DNA of 58,987 nt from Gammaproteobacteria bacterium 28-57-27 (GTDB lineage: Bacteria; Pseudomonadota; Gammaproteobacteria; Halothiobacillales; Halothiobacillaceae), in contig NCGK01000012.1 of the NCBI GenBank assembly GCA_002281735.1, forward strand, positions 1 through 58,987, written 5' to 3'. The translations under genes and the position numbers were made by a program. The notes under the pieces are model-generated. The model was not told the DNA's origin, made no database searches, and was given only the letters and a program-made list of their open reading frames with translations. Below are positions 48,462-54,358 of this stretch, piece by piece. Every line of letters begins with the position of its first letter. The first letter of the stretch is position 1.

Positions 48462-49775
48462 ATGAAAAGCCGCCTGATGATTGCGGGGGTGTTAGTCGCT
48501 CTCGCATGTACCAACCCCGCCCAAGCCACCAACTGGTTGCAAGTGCAGGGTAACGAGCCCGCCAACGCTCCATTGTTTAAGCCATTTGGCTTCATTCAAC
48601 CCACCTTCACGTTTATCGACGACAACCCGGTCACCGGCCTGCAGGGTGCCGCAGCCATCTACAACGGCCAAGATCAGGTGGCCAACCTGGTTGGCCCCGA
48701 CCTAGAGGTCGGCAGTAAACTGCAACTCAACCGGGCAAGACTCGGCGCACGGGGTGTGCTGTCGCCGATTTCTAACAAAATCAACTACTTCTTTCTCACC
48801 GAAGCGGGGCGCAACGCGGTCACCGCCGAGCATGACGTGATGATCACGGACGCCTCAATGACCTTCAACTTTATCCCTGGTGCGCGCCTCCGCGCGGGTT
48901 TGTTCAAGCTGCCCACCGGCGAAGAAGCTCTGGTTGCAGTACACACCAGTTATCCCTACGTCTATTTCACCAGCATGAGCGAAAACTTGCTGGTGGAGCG
49001 TCAGGTCGCCCCAAGCACTGCGCCCGGTGCCGCACCGGCGGGATTAGCCAAGGCCGAAGTGACTAGCGGCGGCTCCGGCTTCCGCGATGTTGGTGTGCAA
49101 CTCTACGACTGGTTCAACACGGGGCCGTGGGAGTTCTCTTATGCTGCCATGCTCTCAAACGGCGAGAGTATCGACCGGCTAGGCGACAGCGATGGCAACA
49201 AGGATCTCACCCTACGCCTGCAGAGTTCCTACATCTTTGGCGGCAAGGGGCCGAACCGCGACGACCTGAGCGTGTACCTCTGGCGACAAGGTGGCGAGCG
49301 TCACTTCGGGGCTCAGTATTATGACCGCGTGCGCGAAGGTGCCGGCTTTATGTTCCGTAAGGACGTCTATCGCCTGTCCGGTGAATACATCCAAGGCGAG
49401 GGCATGATCGCGGGCGGCCCCAATCCGCCCTTCACCACCGCACCATTCAATGTCGTTGGCCTGGAGGATAAAGCGCACGGCTGGTATCTGGAGGGCGGCT
49501 GGCGCTTCCATCCCAAGTGGGAGCTGGATCTGCGGCATGAGCGCTATGACCGCATGACCGAAAGCGCCGCCAATGAGCGGGAATTCACCACCACCACCCT
49601 CGGTCTGCAATACTTCATCAATGCGGATACACGGGTGACGGCGAATTATGAATTCCGCAGTGTGGACGTCAGCAACCCTGCGGCCATCACACCCGCAGCC
49701 AATCGAGCCAATGCACTCGCCATTGCCGACAATCTTGACGACCGGGTGAGTGTGCAACTGACTTGGAAGTTCTGA
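48462..49775 (+). CDS. Outer-membrane porin (OprO/OprP-like)
   Basis: A 437-residue protein with a Sec signal (residues 1-22, ending PAQATN) and a long beta-barrel. The segments FGFIQPTFTFID, QLNRARLGARGVLSPISNKI and YFFLTEAGRN, and the terminal QLTWKF with Phe at the end, fit a trimeric OprO/P-type porin. The substrate is not readable from sequence. It lies 81 bp behind the DsrE-like gene and 67 bp before the sigma gene. A short GGTCGC-CTTC-GCGACC hairpin lies at 48426-48441 upstream. Confidence 0.85.
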   Translation: MKSRLMIAGVLVALACTNPAQATNWLQVQGNEPANAPLFKPFGFIQPTFTFIDDNPVTGLQGAAAIYNGQDQVANLVGPDLEVGSKLQLNRARLGARGVLSPISNKINYFFLTEAGRNAVTAEHDVMITDASMTFNFIPGARLRAGLFKLPTGEEALVAVHTSYPYVYFTSMSENLLVERQVAPSTAPGAAPAGLAKAEVTSGGSGFRDVGVQLYDWFNTGPWEFSYAAMLSNGESIDRLGDSDGNKDLTLRLQSSYIFGGKGPNRDDLSVYLWRQGGERHFGAQYYDRVREGAGFMFRKDVYRLSGEYIQGEGMIAGGPNPPFTTAPFNVVGLEDKAHGWYLEGGWRFHPKWELDLRHERYDRMTESAANEREFTTTTLGLQYFINADTRVTANYEFRSVDVSNPAAITPAANRANALAIADNLDDRVSVQLTWKF

Positions 49776-49842
49776 GATTGACTCACCAAGGATCGCGGCT
49801 TAGTCAAACCCACACCCCGGCTCTTTTTCGAGGATCACCCGC

Positions 49843-50403
49843 TTGAATCTCCTCGCCTTTTTCACCACCCCGTGCGAGCTGCGCGAATCATTGAAGCAGC
49901 AGCGCGCGCGCCTATATCGCATCGCCTACTCGTGGTGTCACGACGCGGCATTGGCCGAAGATCTGACCCAGGACACCCTGACCCGCGCGCTGAAGCATGC
50001 GGATCAGTTGCGTGAGACCGACCGCTTCGATCCCTGGCTGTTCACCATCCTCGCCAACCGCTGGCGCGACCACCTGCGCAGTCAGCGCCCACACGAGGAC
50101 ATCGAGGATCTGCTTGATATTCTGCCGGACGACAGGGATTCGCCCGAGCGCGCGGATGAGCGTGGCGAGATCGTCGACCTGGTGCGTGCGGCGGTCGCCC
50201 GGCTCACGCTCGGCCAGCGTGAGGTACTGACCCTGGTCGATCTGGAGGAATGCTCCTATGCTGAGGTAAGCGCGATTCTCGCCATTCCGATCGGCACCGT
50301 GATGAGCCGCCTGTGCCGTGCGCGGCACCAGTTGCGCGAAGACCTCATCAGCCTACATGAACCGCGCCGCACGGCGCGCGATACTTTGCGGAGGGTCAAA
50401 TGA
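49843..50403 (+). CDS. ECF-type RNA polymerase sigma factor
   Basis: A 186-residue two-domain sigma factor. Region 2 (about residues 18-85) has RLYRIAYSWCHDAALAEDLT, QDTLTRALKH and RFDPWLFTILANRWRDHLRS. Region 4 (about 113-165) has RLTLGQREVLTLVDLEECSY, AEVSAILAIPIGTVMSRLCR. There is no region 3, so it is an ECF factor. It starts with TTG at 49843 behind GAGGA. Its stop overlaps the ATG of the anti-sigma gene (ATGA). It probably drives its own unit and perhaps the upstream porin and DsrE-like gene; I could not identify a promoter motif. Confidence 0.93.
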   Translation: MNLLAFFTTPCELRESLKQQRARLYRIAYSWCHDAALAEDLTQDTLTRALKHADQLRETDRFDPWLFTILANRWRDHLRSQRPHEDIEDLLDILPDDRDSPERADERGEIVDLVRAAVARLTLGQREVLTLVDLEECSYAEVSAILAIPIGTVMSRLCRARHQLREDLISLHEPRRTARDTLRRVK

Positions 50404-51107
50404 ACACACTGCCACCACCGTCTGACGAGATGCTCAACGCCTTCGTCGATGACGAACTCAGCCCGGCGGAGCGGGCGCGCCTGCTGGAGCGCGTGAGCGC
50501 CGAGGCCGAGTTACATAAGCAGACCTGCGACCTGCGCATGCTGAAGGACATGGTGCGCACCGCCTACCGCGAGCCGCCCGGTGGCAAGGTGGCACCGGGC
50601 GCGCCCTGTCGTGGCCGGGTGCGCCAGGCCGTGGCCGCAAGCCTGATTCTGGGGCTGGGTCTTGGCCTGGGATGGGTCACGCGCGACATGCTTGGCGACC
50701 CGAATGCAGTCCACATTGCCTCGCTGCAAGGCGTGAGCGCCGACCCCGGCCGGGTGGTACTGCATGTGGACTCGGGTTCCCCGGAGCACTTCGCCGCGCT
50801 GCTCGACCACAGCGAGCGCATGCTGAAAGATGCCAAGCAGAGCGGCAAACCCCTACAGATCGTGGTCATCGCCAACGGCGGCGGGGTCGATCTGCTGCGC
50901 GCCTCGACCACCCAGCAAGGCGAGCGCATCCGCGTCATGCAGACGAGCTACCCCAACCTGAGTTTTATTGGCTGCCGCCAGACATTGAACCGCCTCAAAG
51001 ACGGTGGTCACGACATCCGCCTACTACCCGGCGTGCTACAGACCTCTGCGGCGCTCGATGCAATCATTGAGCGGATGGAGCGTGGCTGGACCTACATCAA
51101 AACCTGA
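50400..51107 (+). CDS. Membrane anti-sigma factor with periplasmic DsrE-like domain
   Basis: A 235-residue protein in three parts. Residues 1-60 resemble an anti-sigma domain (DEMLNAFVDDELSPAERARL, LERVSAEAELH), with H39-x3-C43 but Arg where zinc anti-sigmas have the second Cys. Residues ~76-94 form one membrane helix (AASLILGLGLGLGWV). Residues ~115-235 match the DsrE-like protein at 47919: VVLHVDSG, LQIVVIANGGGVDLLR, IGCRQTLNRLKDGGHDIRLL and MERGWTYIKT. Cys192 aligns with Cys111 of that protein. It is coupled to the sigma gene through ATGA. The architecture suggests sensing of a sulfur species in the periplasm (inference). Confidence 0.88.
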   Translation: MNTLPPPSDEMLNAFVDDELSPAERARLLERVSAEAELHKQTCDLRMLKDMVRTAYREPPGGKVAPGAPCRGRVRQAVAASLILGLGLGLGWVTRDMLGDPNAVHIASLQGVSADPGRVVLHVDSGSPEHFAALLDHSERMLKDAKQSGKPLQIVVIANGGGVDLLRASTTQQGERIRVMQTSYPNLSFIGCRQTLNRLKDGGHDIRLLPGVLQTSAALDAIIERMERGWTYIKT

Positions 51108-51123
51108 ATAATCACCGCGTGTC

Positions 51124-51270
51124 ATGGTGTTGCCGAAGGGCGCTGCCACGCCGAATGGGCAGACGCTGGTGTACACCACTTTCAGCGCCAAGGCCGAAGG
51201 CATGACCCTGTTCGGCGGCGAGCTGTGAGTGGTCAACGACAACGATGGCGCTGGTTGGGTCACACATGCC
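51124..51270 (+). pseudogene. Short protein-coding remnant
   Basis: A frame from 51124 reads MVLPKGAATPNGQTLVYTTF, SAKAEGMTLFGGEL, then TGA, and continues VVNDNDGAGWVTH. VNDND-type endings occur in phytase-like/esterase-like periplasmic phosphatases, so this may be the tail of such a gene. It has no proper ribosome-binding site and only 34 codons before the stop. The rest of the gap 51108-51433 holds only a terminator. Confidence 0.35.
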
Positions 51271-51324
51271 CAACACCGGCAGGCTGCAAGCTTCCCTCAC
51301 AACCCCCCTTGTCCTGCCAACACA

Positions 51325-51350
51325 AACGCCCCTACACGGGGCGTTTTTTT
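51325..51350 (+). terminator. Intrinsic terminator after the sigma/anti-sigma unit
   Basis: AACGCCCC - TACAC - GGGGCGTT is a perfect 8-bp stem that runs into TTTTTTT in total. It ends plus-strand transcription from the sigma / anti-sigma genes. Confidence 0.9.
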
Positions 51351-51433
51351 ATGGGTGAGTTTATTTAACCGTCGCGCGCAGGTTGGCGTGGAGGCGTGGA
51401 TGGCGGGTTGCAACCCGCCTTGCACCCGCCCGA

Positions 51434-51976
51434 CTACACATCAACAAAACGCCAGCCCCCTGGTTCCAGCCCATCCAAAGTCCACGCGCCCACCGCCCAG
51501 CGAATCAAACGCAGCGTTGGAAAGCCCACCGCCGCCGTCATGCGCCGCACTTGGCGATTGCGCCCCTCACGCAGGGTCAACTCCAGCCAAGAGGTCGGAA
51601 TGGCCTTGCGAAAACGCACCGGCGGGGTGCGCGCCCATAACCAAGCTGGCTCGTCGATACGCCGCGCCCTGGCGGGCAATGTCATGCCATCGTTGAGCAT
51701 CACGCCTTGCGCAAGCTGCGCCAACGCAGCATCGGTCACCTCGCCTTCGACCTGAGCCAGGTAGGTCTTGGCCATTTTGTGGCGCGGATCGGCAATCTGC
51801 GCCTGTAAACGTCCAACGTTAGTGAGCACCACCAGTCCTTCGCTGTCCCGATCCAAACGCCCAGCAGGGTAATAGCCTTTTTGCTCGACAAAATCGGCCA
51901 GCGTCGGCCGCCCCTCGCCATCGGTAAATTGGCAAAGCACATCGAAGGGTTTGTTGAGCAGAATCAAAGGAGGCAT
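51434..51976 (-). CDS. rluE: RluE-type 23S rRNA pseudouridine synthase
   Basis: A 180-residue enzyme that isomerises a uridine of 23S rRNA; it lacks an S4 domain, as RluE does. The catalytic Asp is in [16 protein letters not shown]. The opening [20 protein letters not shown] and the later [20 protein letters not shown] are family motifs. AGGAGG lies just before the ATG at 51976. A decayed relative lies at 47524-47734. A MITE-like element lies 85 bp upstream of the start. Confidence 0.93.
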   Translation of the reverse strand: MPPLILLNKPFDVLCQFTDGEGRPTLADFVEQKGYYPAGRLDRDSEGLVVLTNVGRLQAQIADPRHKMAKTYLAQVEGEVTDAALAQLAQGVMLNDGMTLPARARRIDEPAWLWARTPPVRFRKAIPTSWLELTLREGRNRQVRRMTAAVGFPTLRLIRWAVGAWTLDGLEPGGWRFVDV

Positions 51977-52061
51977 GAAGTGAAGCAGCAGCAGCTCGTG
52001 ATTAAGGAATCAGCACATTGAAACATTCAATGGGTATTGCCGCAAAACCCAGCTTATTAGG

Positions 52062-52235
52062 ATAGGACTTACGCAAAGCCTGGATTTAGCCCCCTCCCCC
52101 CTCGTGGGAGAGGGTTGGGGAGAGGGGGCTGAAACACTCGCTAAAACATAGGCTTTTGCCAGCTTCCCCACCCTCTCCCCAACCCTCCCCCATCAAGGGG
52201 GAGGGAGTAAAAACGGCATTTTGCGTAAGTCCTAT
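52062..52235. mobile_element. 174-bp MITE-like element with perfect 16-bp terminal inverted repeats
   Basis: ATAGGACTTACGCAAA (52062-52077) and its exact complement (52220-52235) bound a noncoding core. The core holds two CTCTCCC-family palindromes in opposite orientation (52084-52127 and 52166-52207). There is no ORF. Related pieces occur at 35051, 47313 and 47728. I see no clear target-site duplication. The remaining gap up to 52425 holds only an inverted repeat at 52365. Confidence 0.8.
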
Positions 52236-52364
52236 GAATCTGACTATAGTCAACGCACGGACACTCTCGCCATAAAACCACCCGCCGATGGCCTCATGAA
52301 TCACCGCCATCGGCAAGCTCAAACATGGCACAAAATATGCTTAGGCTTTATGCGTAAATTGCTT

Positions 52365-52386
52365 TTTTGTATGAAAGCATACAAAA
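52365..52386. promoter_or_regulatory. Inverted repeat upstream of the roadblock-protoglobin pair
   Basis: TTTTGTATG - AAAG - CATACAAAA is a perfect 9-bp dyad about 40 bp before the start codon of the first roadblock gene. It could be an operator for a dimeric regulator or a leader hairpin. Confidence 0.5.
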
Positions 52387-52425
52387 CACGCACAGCTATC
52401 ACATAAACAGTTCAAGGAGCCCCCA

Positions 52426-52788
52426 ATGCGCGCAGACATGCTGACCTCCATCCTCTCCGAGCTTAATGGTTCGTCCGCCGACATTGAAGCCTCAGCCATC
52501 GTGTCCACCGACGGACTGATGATGGCTGCCCTACTGCCTTCCAGCATGGACGAAGACCGCGTCGGCGCCATGAGCGCCGCCCTGCTTTCCCTGGGCGACC
52601 GCACCGCCAAAGAACTGGCGCGTGGCGGCCTGGAGCAGGTGCTCATCAAGGGCGACAAAGGCTACATCCTGATGACCCATGCCGGTGAAGACGCAGTTTT
52701 GACCGTGCTCGCCAAGCCGCAGGCCAAGCTCGGCCTGATCTTCCTCGACGTCAAGCGCGCCGCCGAGTCGATCTCGAAAGTCATCTAA
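52426..52788 (+). CDS. Roadblock/LC7 domain protein
   Basis: A 120-residue protein that is one roadblock/LC7 domain (MLTSILSELNGSSADIEASA, VSTDGLMMAALLPSS, SAALLSLGDRTAKELARGGL, then EQVLIKGDKGYILM). This fold includes MglB, which acts on the small GTPase MglA in cell polarity; no MglA homologue is in the window. AAGGAG lies just before the ATG. It is followed 11 bp later by a protoglobin gene. The convergent gene at 53500 is a clear paralogue. Confidence 0.9.
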   Translation: MRADMLTSILSELNGSSADIEASAIVSTDGLMMAALLPSSMDEDRVGAMSAALLSLGDRTAKELARGGLEQVLIKGDKGYILMTHAGEDAVLTVLAKPQAKLGLIFLDVKRAAESISKVI

Positions 52789-52799
52789 GGAAAGCGCAC

Positions 52800-53342
52800 A
52801 TGAATCCGTCAAATATCAGCCTGTTTCAGCATGTCAACGGCTTTAGCCCCGCCGATTCGGCGGCGGTGCTGGCCGTTTCATCCATTCTCGTGTCGATGGC
52901 GCCGCAACTGACCGACAAGTTCTATGACCAACTGCTAAGCCACCCCGAAACGCGCCAGCACATCGACGGGCGTCTCGACATGCTCAAGGGCACGCACATC
53001 CAGTGGATGAGCCAACTATTCACCGGCCCGCACGACGAAGCCTTCTTCGCCCGCCAGGAAGTCATCGGCGTGGTGCACGTCAAGGTGAAAATTCCGCCGC
53101 TGTTTGTCTCTTCCAGCATGAGCTTCCTGCGCCATGAGGTCGTCAGCATGCTGCACACCAAGACCGAAATCGGTGAACTGAGTCACGAGCAGTTCGAAGC
53201 GGCTTCAGCCGCCATCCTGCGCTTGTTGGACATCTGTCAAATGCTGATTGATACCGCCTATGAGACGGAGCGCCTGCGCCTGCTGTCCGAAGCGACCGGC
53301 ATGAAGGTTGCCTTGATTGAAAACCTGATTGCCCTCAGCTGA
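52800..53342 (+). CDS. Protoglobin-like heme protein
   Basis: A 180-residue single-domain globin of the globin-coupled-sensor/protoglobin type. The segment RQEVIGVVHVKVKIPPLFVS has the proximal histidine at 93 (VIGVVHVKV), the family's most conserved feature. HIDGRLDMLKGTHIQWMSQL and the C-terminal helices fit the fold. It carries no output domain, so it may pass an O2, NO or CO signal through a partner. The partner could be the roadblock protein encoded 11 bp upstream (inference). AAGGAA precedes the ATG. Confidence 0.85.
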   Translation: MNPSNISLFQHVNGFSPADSAAVLAVSSILVSMAPQLTDKFYDQLLSHPETRQHIDGRLDMLKGTHIQWMSQLFTGPHDEAFFARQEVIGVVHVKVKIPPLFVSSSMSFLRHEVVSMLHTKTEIGELSHEQFEAASAAILRLLDICQMLIDTAYETERLRLLSEATGMKVALIENLIALS

Positions 53343-53372
53343 AATCCTGATCGTCTGTCCCGGTCTTGCACA

Positions 53373-53410
53373 CAAGCCGCAGCATGAAAACATACATGCT
53401 TTGCGGCTTG
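53373..53410 (+). terminator. Candidate hairpin after the protoglobin gene
   Basis: CAAGCCGCAGCATG and CATGCTTTGCGGCTTG form a long, slightly bulged stem with an A-rich loop 30 bp beyond the stop. No T-tract follows on this strand, so it may act as a transcript-end stem rather than a strict terminator. Confidence 0.5.
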
Positions 53411-53420
53411 CCACACGACA

Positions 53421-53456
53421 AAAAGCGCCTGCAACACGGATGTCGCAGGCGCTTGA
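53421..53456 (-). terminator. Terminator for the second roadblock gene
   Basis: On the minus strand AAGCGCCTGC - 12-nt loop - GCAGGCGCTT is followed by TTT and TGTCG. It lies 44 bp beyond the stop of the gene at 53500-53850. Confidence 0.72.
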
Positions 53457-53499
53457 GAAAAGACAGCTAAGTTAACGAAAAACCAAGGGCAGATTTTTC

Positions 53500-53850
53500 T
53501 CAGATATGAGCTGAGATGGACGCCAGCGTGGGTTTCAGATACGGGAGATCGGCACCTGCAGCAGACTGCACGGCGAGAACGGCATCTGTTCCGGCGCGGG
53601 TGATGAGCAACTGTCCGTGCTCGCCCTTGATCACAATTTGCTCCATTTGACCCAAGGCGAATTGCTCGGCGCCACGGTGCCCCATAGACAACAGGGCGGC
53701 ACTCAGTGCACCCGCGAGCCCCTGGTCGGCGCCATCGGGCAACTGGGCACTCATGGTCAAGCCTTCGGCAGAGGCAATCGCCGAAGCCTTGATTGCGTTT
53801 GATGAGTTATTGAGTTCAACGAGAATCGAAGTAAGGTTCTGATTAAGCAT
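53500..53850 (-). CDS. Second roadblock/LC7 domain protein
   Basis: A 116-residue roadblock domain (LTSILVELNNSSNAIKASAI, SAALLSMGHRGAEQFALGQM, then EQIVIKGEHGQLLITRAGTD) clearly related to the protein at 52426. The ATG at 53850 has AAGGAA about 7 bp upstream; the longer ORF to 53919 is rejected. It faces the roadblock-protoglobin pair and ends at its own terminator. Two roadblock proteins could form homo- or heterodimers. The gap 53851-54124 beyond it holds one long palindrome. Confidence 0.88.
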   Translation of the reverse strand: MLNQNLTSILVELNNSSNAIKASAIASAEGLTMSAQLPDGADQGLAGALSAALLSMGHRGAEQFALGQMEQIVIKGEHGQLLITRAGTDAVLAVQSAAGADLPYLKPTLASISAHI

Positions 53851-54006
53851 AAATATTCCTTGGGGTTGCGGGTAAGACGATATTGGGCTGGGCGCGCATG
53901 ATACCCACCCCTTGCGCAAAAGGCTGTGAATTTTTTCACGCCTTACCTTTATAGCTGGTTTTTTTCAGCTCATTGATGTGTATAAAAAAGATTCTCTGCT
54001 GGGCGC

Positions 54007-54042
54007 GATGAAGCCGCTGGCGCGCGCGCCAGCGGCTTCATC
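54007..54042. repeat. Perfect 36-bp palindrome
   Basis: GATGAAGCCGCTGGCGCG (54007-54024) is followed directly by its exact reverse complement, with no loop. It lies 80 bp downstream of the small gene ending at 54125 and ~160 bp upstream of the second roadblock gene. On the minus strand a TTTTTT run follows about 18 nt later, so it may act as a terminator. Confidence 0.7.
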
Positions 54043-54124
54043 TACACGGTGCGGGTGACGAGGTTGAGGTATCACTACTGAGGTGGCCGAGCGCATTGGA
54101 GTCTGTCCACCCAAAGCGAAGCGC

Positions 54125-54358
54125 TCAGTACACGGCAGCGACGAAAGCGAGAATGCCCTCCTTGTTGGTGTAAGGCATCACCGTCACTTGCTCCTTTTGA
54201 AGATCATCGACAATATCCTCATAGGCTCGCTCCCGTGCATCGTCTGTGGCCGGCCCTTGCACCGCGAACAACACCTGCTCGGGCAGCAAGCCCCGCTTGC
54301 GAAGCTGCTTGATGCGCATGAGCCATTGCCCACCGTGCTCAATTTGTATACCGAACAA
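54125..54358 (-). CDS. Small unrecognised protein, TTG start
   Basis: A 77-residue frame opens with TTG directly after the TAA of the GH94 gene, or with an internal ATG 13 codons later. The sequence is charged and helical (MRIKQLRKRGLLPEQVLFAV, then RERAYEDIVDDLQKEQVTVM). I recognise no family. It has codon use like its neighbours, but no convincing ribosome-binding site. It could be the C-terminal remnant of a larger gene. Confidence 0.4.
   Translation of the reverse strand: MFGIQIEHGGQWLMRIKQLRKRGLLPEQVLFAVQGPATDDARERAYEDIVDDLQKEQVTVMPYTNKEGILAFVAAVY

Noticed and set aside
54083..54120. GAGGTGGCCGAGCGCATTGG as the start of a tRNA-Ser
   Set aside because: It resembles a D-arm, but no matching acceptor stem, anticodon arm or T-loop follows.
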